Translations under genes and position numbers: made by a program
DNA from: Ischnura elegans
Lineage: Eukaryota; Arthropoda; Insecta; Odonata; Coenagrionidae
Direction: 5' to 3'
Length of the DNA: 64,000 nt
NCBI RefSeq assembly: GCF_921293095.1
Contig: NC_060251.1
Coordinates: forward strand, 100,860,566 to 100,924,565
Shown here: in pieces, positions 1-10,499 of the stretch
Numbering within the stretch: the stretch's first letter is position 1
Layout: the number at the start of each line of letters is the position of its first letter
The notes under the pieces: model-generated
Database searches by the model: none
Told to the model about the DNA's origin: nothing
The model's input: only the letters and a program-made list of their open reading frames with translations

Positions 1-400
1 ACGGAGACGCAGTCGGCTCTTATGAAAGATCATAGCGTCGTGTGTAGACCCAGGCCATCAACTAACAATATCCAAGATCTCCAGCCCTGGACCAACAACC
101 ACCTATTAAATGCAGAGTAAAGCAAATATCACTTGTACGTGTTCTTTTAATGATGTAAATAATTATATCTTCATCAAAATGAACATTTACATGCACATTC
201 AGGGAAAAGTATCCCTTTCTATTTCGATAAACCTCAGCCAATTCACCTCCAGGACTGGTGATAGGGATGTGTGTGCATTCTACACACCCTACAATCCCAG
301 GAAAGTGTGCCACTCGATAAAAAAGATTTCTGGCAGTGGCTAATTCCTCGTTTTATTGAGGAAACTTCACTACCTCTGGCGGCATCCCAGCAATTTATGT
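1..400 (-). pseudogene. PIF/Harbinger transposase C-terminal half, decayed (HARBI1-like)
   Basis: On the minus strand the reading from about 400 down to 1 matches the DDE nuclease domain of HARBI1-type transposases. A stretch reading FPGIVGC.ECTHIPI is followed by the family hallmark AEVYRNRKGYFSLNV, and after a frame change near 60 comes WPGSTHDAMIF. Positions 62-313 are one open frame; the flanking pieces need at least one frame change, and an in-frame TAA lies at about 345. The residue that is normally the first catalytic Asp (GxxDGTH) is Glu here. The match runs off the left edge of the window. Its N-terminal partner is probably the ORF at 975-1457 on the same strand, about 570 bp upstream. 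The assignment to Harbinger is firm; activity is very unlikely. Confidence 0.8.
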
Positions 401-974
401 GCTAATAACCTGCTATATAATTGTATCAAATCATCAAACCAATGTTTACAACTTTTAATTCATTGATTTTTCGTCTGCTAAGCCATTTCCAATGAATTAT
501 CGTCACCTTTATACTGGCATACGTTTCATGGATACTAATGAAAATTATCTAAATACAATCCAATTCTAGTAACTTATTAAAGAAGCATTAATCATTATAT
601 TCACGGTGTAGTAACACATCGTAAATGTAAGTAGAGGTATCAAACTTTTTGTTTTCTTTGATCGAGGTAAAGGATAAATGTAGAGAGAGGATTCTGAATT
701 GTGCCATAGTAAACTAAATCGCATCCCTTAATTTACTTGGACATTGTTGACTGAGCCAGTCAATGGAAATCGCCGTAGACTATCTACAATAATGAAAGAT
801 ATACATAATAATTACGAATGGCGTTTCGCATTATATTAACCGTATACTATACAAATATATTTCTGGAATTCGCAGAGCGGTGCACGTTTGTAACAACTTT
901 AGCTTATAATAAGTTCAGATTTAAATGATTTCGTCAACTAATGTACTTAACGTACGGTGTTTCATGATTATTAA
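400..974. other. spacer between the two Harbinger parts
   Basis: AT-rich DNA with no coding similarity that I can see. It could be an intron or decayed interior of the Harbinger element: on the minus strand a pyrimidine-poor AG-containing tract near 415 could act as an acceptor before the C-terminal half, but no clear matching donor was found. Confidence 0.35.
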
Positions 975-1457
975 TTATACAGTGATTGCGATAAGAATAA
1001 AAGCAATGATGTCGTACGTAACAACTAATCTCAATAAGCTCACCACAATAAATGTATTAGGAAAAATATTTAAATCACTCTCCTGAAAACTACCCGTGGC
1101 ATAAAACCTTAAAACAGCAAGCAATTGTAATATCTTCGGGACAGGAACGCCTCTCAAGTCGGCGTTATCCGGCCGTAGCATCGTAAGTAACACGTCGGTT
1201 ACAGTTACTTTTTGGAACCGGTACCTGACGAAGAGTTGCTCGTCCGTGTACCAATCTAGTGGATTGTCTCTATCCACAAGACGGATTCTGGGTGCATATA
1301 CGAAGGCCTCGTCCTCAATATGACCCAAAAACTCTTCGTGATCGTAATCATCCTCGACATTCGAGAAAGCATCCATTTTCTCGCAGTGGCGGAAGTCACC
1401 TCCAACACTTTGAGCCGACAATAAACTAACCTCAGTTTCAGCTGAAGCCGACCTCAT
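975..1457 (-). CDS. PIF/Harbinger transposase N-terminal region (HARBI1-like)
   Basis: A 160-codon open frame begins with an ATG at 1457. Its middle part (about residues 62-124) reads RDNPLDWYTDEQLFVRYRF, then a stretch ending LLAVLRFYATGSFQ. That is the conserved N-terminal block of HARBI1-type transposases (ordinarily R-NP-E.Y.D..F..R+RF ... LQ.L..LRFYATGSF). Resemblance ends at about residue 125, and the last 35 residues are hydrophobic and unrelated, so the frame probably reads into an intron or a deletion. The DDE nuclease part lies further along the same strand at 400-1. The first 55 residues are acidic and not conserved. It is the 5' half of a transposase gene or pseudogene; a domesticated exon is possible but nothing here argues for it. 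Confidence 0.65.
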   Translation of the reverse strand: MRSASAETEVSLLSAQSVGGDFRHCEKMDAFSNVEDDYDHEEFLGHIEDEAFVYAPRIRLVDRDNPLDWYTDEQLFVRYRFQKVTVTDVLLTMLRPDNADLRGVPVPKILQLLAVLRFYATGSFQESDLNIFPNTFIVVSLLRLVVTYDIIAFILIAITV

Positions 1458-1589
1458 AATTTCATGTTTTTAAGGTTAAGGTCGGTTTTATGATATCACA
1501 TCTCCTCCTCGTGACGTCAATGAGATGGAGGCCGGCCTCGAGGGGACTTATATGATACGGGTCTTATAATAGGTCATACTGCGCTCATA

Positions 1590-1805
1590 CATTCATACCT
1601 CTTCACCGAAGAGAAGCAAGCTGTGATAGCTATGATTTCCATCCTACTGTGAGGCACTTTCTGGAAGAATGCACGAAATACTCTCTTGAACGTAGGAAAC
1701 TATTTGGAAACCATGACATTCAAACCGCTCTGGGTAATAATCTAGATAATATCAATAATGTAATACAATATATCATCAATACGGGCAAAATTAAACTCTT
1801 ATGAC
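1590..1805 (+). mobile_element. LINE 3' end, truncated copy A
   Basis: With one frame change the plus strand reads YLFTEEKQAC, then RHFLEECTKYSLERRKLFG, and ends at a stop near 1803. This is the C-terminal Cys/His tail of a non-LTR reverse transcriptase polyprotein. The same tail occurs at 12290, 4470 and 61760, so these are 5'-truncated insertions of one family. This copy has lost the 3' UTR seen in the others, and the inverted-end element at 1813 begins directly after it. Confidence 0.6.
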
Positions 1806-1812
1806 GTCATAC

Positions 1813-4320
1813 AATAGGGAAGTGCACTAGTGTTTCAAATGCACCAAACACATTTTTAAAATTAGAGTTCAGAATAACATAATGTCGTAAAACCACAGTT
1901 TAAATCCTAAAAGTGAATACTTTATTCGAGATGACCGTCTAAAATATGGAAAAATTCAAAGGCCGCGAAAACGGGTGTCCATGTTGAATATTGGCCGTGA
2001 CGTCACAAGGCAGTAGCCGAAGGCAGCTTCTACACCGTTTAGTTCTACCACTATTATTGCATAGAAAAATTACAGAATTTGAGGGTATCCGTTTTTGGCT
2101 GTCATAAAATATCTTCAGAATATATATGTGGCTGCTTCTCTTTTGAGTAAACGACTTCATCATTGCGTAATATATTAATATTCATTTACGTGTCAACTTC
2201 AAGTTTGGAAAGAGTAGTACGAATAGCACATTGAATCTTTAATAAATGCATGATGGAATTTATTTTTCGCTGGGTATATTTTGGCACAATGACGTTTATC
2301 ATGCCAAAACGTTTTTTGTAAGAACCGAGTCAAACTTATAAACCTATTTCAGACGTTTGCTGCAAGACTTATTCGTTGCGTATGTATTCACGCCGGCCGG
2401 AACGTTCGCCCTTCGCAACTAGAATCATGGGATGTTAGCCTTATTTCCGAGCTGGCTGGTTGTTGCAATGGTTCGCTGTCCAGGATGGGTTCAAGAAAAG
2501 ATAATCTTGGTTGGGAGAAGGAAAATTCCAACGAATTATAAATGGTATACCAAACTTTGATGTATTTATGGTTACTGAATAAGGAGGACAGGTTCAACGC
2601 TCCATAGAAATGCGAGACGTTAAGGCTAACAAGGGGAGACCGCGTACCTTGCTGCATCTTTTTCAATTAGGGCGTTAGTTAGGCTGTAAATAATTAATTT
2701 TCATGCGTTACTTTTTACAAGTTATATATATCAATCCAAAATGTCCAATACTCCCTAATGGGTCGGTTGGGGTAGTGGTAGCGTGCACTATTCAAAAGAT
2801 AGATTCACCCGAAGGACCGTGGTTCAAGTCTGCGTCATGGCTTTATTTTTTGTTGTCTTCATTGTGATCCTACGGCATCAAGTTTATCATTAATTATAAT
2901 TGCAGCAATCATTGACATGAGACAATTTTTTTATCATCATTATGGCGTTTAGGTATTTTAGCAGTGTCATTACAAACGCAGAGATACGATGACTACAAGG
3001 GTTGGTGTGCGCTAAAATGTTAATTTTTTTCTTTGCTTATACTGACCAACTTCCACATTAAAAATGAAAACCACTCTTGCAAGAGCACATACCATTAAAG
3101 GCTCGCGGCAAGCAACAATATGCGTACAGGCATAATTAATAAGAACACAAAGCGAATATAAAATGCCATATATCTCGAACACTTGTAATTCACATTACTC
3201 CAAAGGGAGTTTACTTACTCAGTACATACCTCAGTACCTTGTACTCAGTACCTACCAGTTTACCTCAGTAGCAGTGCTAAAAGAACCATTCTGAAATATA
3301 ATTTCAACTAACAAATAGGATGAAATAAAAGTTGATAACCCTGGACCGGGCGCGCTGGCGTATAAAATACGTCAATCCTTGAAAACCAAGGATTTCGGGG
3401 CTATAATGGTCTCGTGTATTCTTACAATGTACTTTGACTGCCTATATTGCGAGTTTTCAAAGTTCGAGGTATTGTAGCTAATTTTTTGGATCAGCAAGAT
3501 GAACCCGTCACCAGTGGAGTACAAATTACGCCGCGCGACCTGCCGTCTACCTTTATATCTGTATCACCTATAAATGTACTAATTTCAACAAATAAAGATT
3601 AACTTTAACAAAAATAGTTTGTTATCATATATGCACATATCATGGGCAAACTACGCATTTTGCCCGGTCGTGTAAAAAGACAGTCGCGCCATAATTCTTT
3701 AACCAAACTACTTTCAGTTTATAAATTACGTAGGTCTACGCGGAAGATGCTATATTTTGACTCAACACACTTTCTGATGTGACTGAGGTACCTATTAAGT
3801 AAATTATTATAATATAAATATCAATTTGATCTTACAATACCTTCAAATGATCTTCAAAACAGAATATCATCGATAGGTAAGAGTCAGGAGCAGCCTTGAA
3901 CCATTTATTCCGTATAGCTTGTGCTTAAGGCACGGGAATAAATATCTTCTCCAGGCTTTTGTTTCGACGTCGAGATGAAATTTGGAACAAAAAATCATTT
4001 ATAATTCTATTTTGAATTCATGTTTTCGGTACTAGACGACATTTTTAGGAAGCAAACTCCACCGATTCCCGGAAACTCTCGCCGCGCTAAAGAAAGCGAC
4101 GGAATTCAGCGATACTCCACTGGTGACTACTGCCTTGTGACGTCACATCTCAATCAAGATGGAGGCACTGTGTTTCAGCGCAACATGAAATTTTCCGACT
4201 TTCAAAACGTTTTAAAGTGCATACCCCAGATGCAGAAAATAAAAGTGACTATACTAATGTTTCTTTTTTAGGCTAAACTTTCATATTCAGCAATAAAAAA
4301 AAATAGTGCACTTCCCTATA
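1813..4320. mobile_element. DNA transposon with long diverged terminal inverted repeats (P-like?)
   Basis: The left end (from about 1813) and the reverse complement of the right end (to 4320) share the terminal motif ATAGGGAAGTGCACTA. At matching depth inside both ends (1997-2016 and 4127-4146) lies an identical 20-mer, gtgacgtcacaaggcagtag, in opposite orientation. The inverted repeats are therefore about 200 bp long but diverged between these two blocks. No convincing transposase remains in the 2.1-kb interior. The combination of a short terminal motif and a gacgtcac-rich subterminal region resembles P-element-type transposons, but that class call is an inference. A clear target-site duplication was not found. 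Confidence 0.55.
2755..2850 (+). repeat. tRNA-derived SINE head
   Basis: This stretch has the layout of an RNA polymerase III promoter: an A-box-like ttggggtagtggtagcgtg at about 2766-2784 and a B-box-like GGTTCAAGTCT at 2821-2831, followed by a T run (ctttatttttt). It would fold only partly as a tRNA and lacks matching acceptor ends, so it is a tRNA-derived SINE or decayed tRNA pseudogene rather than a working tRNA gene. It sits inside the 1813-4320 element. Confidence 0.5.
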
Positions 4321-4469
4321 GGAGACCCTTTTTTATTGAAAGAGCTTAGCAGAAATCAATATGCTACTTTAATGTAAAGGAACAATGAGCGGTGCTAATG
4401 TCGACGGTGGTAATGTCGAGCGGAGAAAAAACGCATTTCTTCTTCTTCTTCTTGAATCGGTCATTGCGC

Positions 4470-4850
4470 CCTGACCCACTCCTATCTCTTCACTGAAGAG
4501 AAGACCCCACCGCGATGTGGCTGTTGTGACAGCCCTCTCACTGTGAGAATCCTCCTGACGGAGTGTGATGATTACCAGCTTACACGAGACAGGATAGGCT
4601 TCAGAGGCAACCTAGAATGTATTCTGGTCGATGACACTGACCGCCTAGGCCGTGGCAGAGAATTCACTGAGAAAACTGGCCTTATACATTCAATTTGATT
4701 GGTTAAACTTTTATATCAACATTCTCAACAGTGCCGCACTAAACTGAAAATATAGCATATTCTTATGTTGCAATTTGATTGTGCGTGGTGCTGATGACCT
4801 TCGCTGTCGACGCACCCGTAACCTCACCTACTACTACTTTTCTTTCTCTC
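4470..4850 (+). mobile_element. LINE 3' end, truncated copy B with 3' UTR
   Basis: The sequence ctcttcactgaagagaag (4485) and the following cysteine-rich reading match the LINE tail at 12290. The 3' UTR signature ctgatgaccttcgctgtcga followed by cgcaccc (4789-4816) matches the ends at 62063-62100 and 12614-12650. The reading frame is broken. This is a 5'-truncated insertion of the same family. Confidence 0.6.
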
Positions 4851-5830
4851 CGCAAAGAACATTTGACCATAACGGTATGAATGGCATGAGTCGTTTCAGC
4901 AGCCATTTGAAAAAGCTAGAACAATGTTTTTTTCCGCGTGACGTTGAATTTCTTATGCATTGCATTATATCCACGAAAAACGAACTTCTCGTATACAGCC
5001 TATCGCGTGGCTCCTTCGATTCCTCATCAAGATAACTATTGACTAAATCTTCTCTGATTCACATCTGCTCTCCCACAGCATAAAAGAGTGATTGTGTCTT
5101 TCATTCATAATGCTATCGATGACACCCAATGAGGTGGCTCTAGCAATTCTAATTGTGAGACATCTCGCAAAATGCGCGATTTGTTTTGATATCGAAGGAT
5201 TTGATCAATTTCCTCATAACGATTTGCATGAAATGTGCGCAACATTTATAAACGGAAATCTCGATTACACTTTCCGTGCGACCACTAACCTCCTCATATG
5301 CGATCTCTTATTTCCGCGTTAAGGTACACCTTGAAAAACAAAATACAAGGGCATGAATTATCGCGAAACTAAAATCTCAAACTGCAGCCTTGAAGAGGCT
5401 CTTGCTTTTGCCTGTTTTCACCTTTGCACGGTAGTTAAACGATGACAAGAAATTAGCTCTTGTGTCAGTGTTATGGATGAGGTAACCATTTCCATGTGCG
5501 GTAATATAACATGCCTAATGTTTACTACTTCTACGTAATAGACCACCCTATTCCGAATTCCTGGAAACGACTTTGCAAGAGAACCCGTCTCATCAAAATA
5601 CAGAATGGTTTTTTCAGACGAAGGAGGGACCATTACTAATCCTATCCTATGTAATGCCTATATATACATACATTGACCTGCTATTATTAATTTTATAACC
5701 TCTCATGCGCACCACGTTTTTCGTTTTAGGCATCTGAAATGTTCTTGTATAACTTATTTTACTTTCTCATCAGCAATATTCCCTGGGCTACAACCTTTTC
5801 GCGGTGGAAAGGCTTGCGAGTTCCTCTGAC
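4851..5830. other. unassigned
   Basis: Several short open frames occur on both strands (for example 5092-5322 plus and 5418-5633 minus), but none shows a family motif or splice-site context. I see no supported feature here. Confidence 0.3.
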
Positions 5831-5839
5831 CCCTAGAAC

Positions 5840-6713
5840 TGCACTGGCGGGATTAATTCTAAATTATTCCCGGTAGGTCCACCCATGCCAGATAGGTCGC
5901 AGGGTAGGAGCCAGACGAAAAGTAGTCCACGTGATGGTGTCACGTGAAAAACACCGTTGGAATGGAAGTGGGAAATCGTACCAACTATCTTTTCCCTGAA
6001 AACATGGAGTACAACCAAATGAGCCTCGGAATCGGATCGAACGGGAACTGTCGCAAAGGGCGGGTGTCGTTAACGGCAGCGAGGTCGGCTAAGTCCTCGG
6101 GGTCGTCAACATGCGAAATCCTTGCAGAGACTTATCATCATCACCAGCAGCAGCAATGAAGAAAAGAAGACCAAGAAGAAGTCGGCCATAAATGTATGGA
6201 CGTGGAATGTGAGGACAATGATGAGGGCGGGGAAATTAGAAAATATCAAAAGGGAAATGGATAAAGGGAGGATCTTAGGATTATGCGACGTGAGGTGGAA
6301 GGATGGTGGGGACTATTGGAGTGATGGGTATAGGGTTATATATAGTGGGGGGGAGGAAAGCCAGCTAGGGGTAGTCTTAGTATCGAATGGGAAAATGGCT
6401 AAGCGAGTGGTTGTTATAGACCAGATAAACGATAGAATTCTGGTGGTAGAAATTGAGGCACGGCCCACCAACCTTATGGTGGTTGAAGTTTACATGCCCA
6501 CTAGCAATCATAGGGAGGAAGACGTAGATGAGGTGTATGAACAACTCGAGGAAATAATTAGAAAAAAAAATCCGCATAAGAAAAATTTAGTAGTGATGGG
6601 GGACTGGGACGCCTCAGTCGGAAAAGGGAGGGATGGACATGAAATAGGAGATTTCGGACTAGGAATGCGGAACGACAAGGGAGAGAAAGCAGCAGAATTT
6701 TGCAGGAGAAACA
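5840..6713 (+). mobile_element. RTE-type LINE: 5' UTR and APE endonuclease domain, truncated
   Basis: The frame at 6122-6713 encodes an AP-type endonuclease domain of the kind annotated in insects as craniofacial development protein 2-like. Visible motifs are WTWNVRTM near the start, GLCDVRWKD (the catalytic Glu position is replaced by Asp), YMPTSNH and the metal-binding-type VVMGDWDASVG (usually GDFNA). Upstream, 5840-6120 resembles the GC-rich 5' UTR of such elements, including gaactgtcgcaaagg and ctcggggtcgtcaac. There is no ATG in the coding frame at its start. The ORF loses resemblance right after the FCRRN block at 6713, where the copia LTR begins; the reverse transcriptase part is missing from the window. 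The reading reaches its stop at 6757 only by entering copia sequence. Confidence 0.75.
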
Positions 6714-6919
6714 TATCAGAAATCAACTCCACACACCTCATGTCAAAAACTCTTTAATTAAATAGCACATGTTATAATACACGCCATTTGCACACACACC
6801 CGTTGTACACTCTACAACTCAACACTAACTCAAGAAGACTTCTGGGACGAAAACAAAAGAATGGCGAAAAGTTGGCAAATTTATATGACACACCATAATA
6901 CAAAATATTAATTCCGATA
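6714..6919 (-). repeat. copia 3' LTR with non-canonical ends (putative)
   Basis: On the minus strand a polypurine tract (aaggggagg, 6920-6928) is followed by a 206-bp block that starts TATCGGAA and ends TTCTGATA, giving short inverted ends TATC...GATA in place of the usual TG...CA. The block lies between the end of copia pol and the point where the RTE endonuclease sequence stops, which is where a 3' LTR should be. No second copy was found to the right of the element, so the boundaries rest on position, the polypurine tract and the inverted ends alone. Confidence 0.5.
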
Positions 6920-6976
6920 CCTCCCCTTGTCATAAAATTTGAACACAAGTAATACAAAACCAAAAAAAAACAAACA

Positions 6977-9880
6977 TCAGTCAATAATCCCCAATAAATT
7001 TCGGAACTTTGATGTAGCCTCCCCTGACAATGCCTTTGTAAAGATATCAGCCACATTTTCCTTTGACGGCAAATACACAAACTTAATTAACCCTTTGGCC
7101 ACAATATCTTTAAGGAACAAGTAACGAACATCAATATGTTTTGTTTTATCAGACAGCGCATAAGTGGAACTAACATGTATTGCGCCTTGATTGTCACAAA
7201 AAATTGTGATTGGCAACTTAATGTAATTAAAATCATTAAGCTCATTGAAAAAATTGTGCAACCATAACATTTCTTTTGCACAAACTACCATAGAAATAAA
7301 TTCAGCTTCTACAGTTGAAGTAGCAACTACTTGCTGTTTCTTGCTAGACCATAAGATAGGAGAACCAGCAAATTTACATACATGACCAGAAATTGACTTT
7401 CTATCCTCTGAATTAGCATAGTCAGCATCACAAAAAACACTCAAAGATATGTCACTAGCTTTGAAACACAATTTCGCATTTCTAGTTTTCTTTAAATATC
7501 TGAACACCTTCTTGACTCTCTGCCAGTCTTTTACACTAGGTTTTTGTGAATATTGACTCAACTTACATGCAGCAAATGAAATATCAGGTCTCGTATTATT
7601 TGCTATGTAGAGCAAATTTCCTACTGCCTTTTGATACAATGTTTGATTACAGCTATCTGCTTCTTCCGAAATTCTCTTATCTCCTATATCTAAAGGAGCT
7701 ACACAACCATTCACATTTTCCAGATTATATTCATGCAACAGATTATCAATGTATTTACATTGATCAACATGCACCTCACCTTTGGTTACAGTCACAGACA
7801 TGGACAAGAAACTCTTAATTTGTCCAAGATCCTTAAAATCTAGATAGCATTTCAACTCAGATTTAAACCAATTCAAAATGTCAACAGGACCAATAGCTAC
7901 CATATCATCTACGTACACTCCAACTAGCATATTTTCACAAAAATATACACAAGGCTCACATACAGATTTCTGTAAACCAACTGACTTTAGCACATTATCA
8001 AAACAAATATTCCAATCCTTTGAACTTTGGTGTAAACCATACATACTCTTTTTTAACTTGTAAACAGAATTTAAATTTCTCTCAAAACCATCTGGTTGCT
8101 CCACAAAGACATCTTCCTTAATGCTACTTTTAAGGAATGCTGCATCTACATCATAGTGTTGAATGTTCCACCCTTTGATTACAGCAAGAGCAATTAGGAC
8201 TCTTACAGTTTGACGTCTTAAAACAGGACTATAAGTGTCATTATAATCAATACCCTCAACTTGCCTATAACCCAAAGCCACAAGCCTAGCCTTGTAAATG
8301 TTGTCGTTATTGTCAAGCCCTTCCTTGATTCTGAACACCCACTTGGTTCCAATAACGTTCTTGCCCTTTGGTCTATCCACTAATTCCCAACACTCATTTT
8401 TCTCAAAATTATCTAATTCCTTTTTCATTGCTGATTTCCATCTTTCACATTCATCACCATTCAAAGCTTCTTTGGCACTCTTTGGAATATTATTGATTAT
8501 AGTAGACACAACATGCAAATTACAACCAATACAACCATCACACTCTTTCCTGTTTTTGATTCTTTGTGATCTTCGCAAGCTTGAAATCATTGGCTCCTCA
8601 TGTACTCCTACATTGATTTCATCACAAGGTTCATTCAATACATCAACTATTCTTGGCATTGAATCAGATTCATCCTCAGGATCAAATGAACTTAAATCCA
8701 CAACTAATGGTTTATTATTTGAATATACTGACAAATCACCAGTTGCAACTTCCTTATTTTTCATAGGAAACACTTTCTCTTCAAACACTACATTTCTCGA
8801 TAGAATGACACATTTATCCTTTAAACTCCATAATCTATACCCTCTTCTATTTTCAGGATAGCCTAGAAAGACACATTCCTTGGCTCTAGCGTCTAATTTC
8901 TCAGCTTTACTGTGTTCCTCGTACACCCAGGCACGACATCCAAACACTCTCATTCTATCAAGTTCCTCATCAGATAGTTTTTTATTAAACCACACCTCGC
9001 ACGGTACATTATTGTCAATGGCAGTTGATCTACACCTATTCTTGATGTAGCACGCAGTATAGAGAGCCTCACCCCAAAAATTCAAGGGCATACCTGCATT
9101 CAACAACATACATCGAATGAGCGTTAAAAGCCGTTGATTTAGTCTCTCTGCCACTCCCATTTGTTGATGCTCTCCAGGCAAGGATAATCTATGAATGATG
9201 CCATGGTCAATAAAAAATTGCCTCAGTTCATTATTACAATATTCTCCTCCACTATCTGTTTGAACGCTCTTTAATTTCCTTTCATGCAGATTCTCAGCTC
9301 TTTTCTTAAAGTTAACGATTGCCAAACAAGCCTCATTCTTATGTTTCAACACACTCACTTCACTGTATCTAGAATAGTCATCAGTTAGGGTTAGGAAATA
9401 ATTACCTCCTCCTAAAGACTCAGGTTTCACGTAACAAATGTCAGAGTAAACAATGTTTAAGGGAGCTTGTGATTTCACTAACCTGTCGGGGAAAGGACTT
9501 TTTCTTGCTTTGCCTTTTATACACACCTCACATTTTTCACCTGCCCTCTGCTTGCTGATCAAATCGCTGTAAGGCAAATTTTCAGCATGCCCAAAACGAC
9601 TATGCCATATCTCTCTTGTTACCATTTTACAAGCAACAGCATCCACAGATTCTTGTCCACAGTTACTGCCCTCAGAGTCTGATTTCTTTAGTTCATACCA
9701 ATCAACTTTGATGATATACATGTCGTCTTCCTTTCTTGCATGGGCACTGAACAGCTCTTCATTTTCATTTCCTTTGTCATAAGCAGTCAGTATACCATTG
9801 TCAATCTCAAAACGCACGTTGGTTTTTTCAAGTTGCCTAACCGATAAAATGTTATCAGATGCATCAGGGACCCACAGCAC
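6977..9880 (-). CDS. pol: Ty1/copia pol: integrase, reverse transcriptase, RNase H
   Basis: One uninterrupted frame of about 967 codons encodes the copia polyprotein from just after the protease. In order: the integrase zinc region (HSRFGH ... CEVCIKGKARKSPF), the integrase core with Asp in YSDICYV, Asp in QTDSGGEY and Glu in GVAERLN, the copia RT block KARLVALGYRQVEGIDY, the YGLHQS variant of the usual YGLKQ, the catalytic YVDDM, and RNase H with FCDADYA, TSTVEAEF and KHIDVRYLF. The order integrase before RT is diagnostic of Ty1/copia. The upstream gag/protease part (9949-10491) is in another frame and is joined through a frameshift in a homopolymer A run near 9970. The first in-frame codon of this open stretch is not an ATG. 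All catalytic residues of RT and integrase are present, so decay is recent in this part. Confidence 0.92.
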   Translation of the reverse strand: MLWVPDASDNILSVRQLEKTNVRFEIDNGILTAYDKGNENEELFSAHARKEDDMYIIKVDWYELKKSDSEGSNCGQESVDAVACKMVTREIWHSRFGHAENLPYSDLISKQRAGEKCEVCIKGKARKSPFPDRLVKSQAPLNIVYSDICYVKPESLGGGNYFLTLTDDYSRYSEVSVLKHKNEACLAIVNFKKRAENLHERKLKSVQTDSGGEYCNNELRQFFIDHGIIHRLSLPGEHQQMGVAERLNQRLLTLIRCMLLNAGMPLNFWGEALYTACYIKNRCRSTAIDNNVPCEVWFNKKLSDEELDRMRVFGCRAWVYEEHSKAEKLDARAKECVFLGYPENRRGYRLWSLKDKCVILSRNVVFEEKVFPMKNKEVATGDLSVYSNNKPLVVDLSSFDPEDESDSMPRIVDVLNEPCDEINVGVHEEPMISSLRRSQRIKNRKECDGCIGCNLHVVSTIINNIPKSAKEALNGDECERWKSAMKKELDNFEKNECWELVDRPKGKNVIGTKWVFRIKEGLDNNDNIYKARLVALGYRQVEGIDYNDTYSPVLRRQTVRVLIALAVIKGWNIQHYDVDAAFLKSSIKEDVFVEQPDGFERNLNSVYKLKKSMYGLHQSSKDWNICFDNVLKSVGLQKSVCEPCVYFCENMLVGVYVDDMVAIGPVDILNWFKSELKCYLDFKDLGQIKSFLSMSVTVTKGEVHVDQCKYIDNLLHEYNLENVNGCVAPLDIGDKRISEEADSCNQTLYQKAVGNLLYIANNTRPDISFAACKLSQYSQKPSVKDWQRVKKVFRYLKKTRNAKLCFKASDISLSVFCDADYANSEDRKSISGHVCKFAGSPILWSSKKQQVVATSTVEAEFISMVVCAKEMLWLHNFFNELNDFNYIKLPITIFCDNQGAIHVSSTYALSDKTKHIDVRYLFLKDIVAKGLIKFVYLPSKENVADIFTKALSGEATSKFRNLLGIID

Positions 9881-9948
9881 TTTTGTCAGTTTCAGAGTCC
9901 ATCCACCATACTGATCATTTATTTTTAGTGTAACAGATCCACTGCCTC

Positions 9949-10491
9949 TTACATCACAAACAACTGTTTTTTTTCCACTTGCACTGAACCAGATACATTA
10001 TTTGCAAAGTCATTTAGTAACTCACGGTGGGGTGTAATATGATGATTGCAGCCGTTGTCCACAATCCATATATTAGCATCGCCTGATTTGTTGTTCTCTT
10101 CAAAATCATTGTCCTCGTTACCTTTCATCAAATGCACAGCATATTTCACTTTTACGGTATTGTTTCCAATCTTCTTTTCTTCTACTTCAGGTTCTGCATT
10201 TTTATCATACGTAGCAACTTTATTCTTAAACTCCTTCTGTGGCTTTTTGTTTTCATTGCTCTCTGAATTCCTGTAGTAACTAGTACTTGCCTCCGAGTTT
10301 CTACATTTGAAGGATGGATGTCCTTCTTGACCACAATTATAACAAACCAAATTTCCCCTTGATTTTGCTTCTTTTGCTTTCGGACATTCTCGGGCATTAG
10401 ACATTTTCAAGGGCATGGACGATAAGATGAGTAAGACCAATGTCGCAACAAAGTACACGATTTTTTTCAATGAATTTTTGATTTGTTTCAT
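9949..10491 (-). pseudogene. gag: copia gag C-terminus and protease, 5'-truncated
   Basis: The frame contains one CCHC zinc knuckle (CYNCGQEGHPSFKC, about residues 50-63) and then the copia protease motif WIVDNGCNHHIT. The usual active site is D-S/T-G, so the Gly-preceding residue is altered to Asn. Only about 45 residues precede the zinc knuckle, whereas copia gag normally has a few hundred, so most of gag is missing. The frame ends about 70 nt before the pol frame; the continuation of protease sequence appears in the pol frame, which points to a 1-nt slip in the run of eight A near 9970. Upstream DNA (10500-10900) is GC-rich and does not look like gag or an LTR. Confidence 0.75.
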
Positions 10492-10499
10492 TTTGTGCG

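Noticed and set aside
2388-2666. 92-codon minus-strand ORF
   Set aside because: Lies inside the inverted-end element at 1813-4320 and has no transposase motif; likely chance.
8298-8861. 187-codon plus-strand ORF
   Set aside because: Antisense to the well-supported copia pol gene; no family features.
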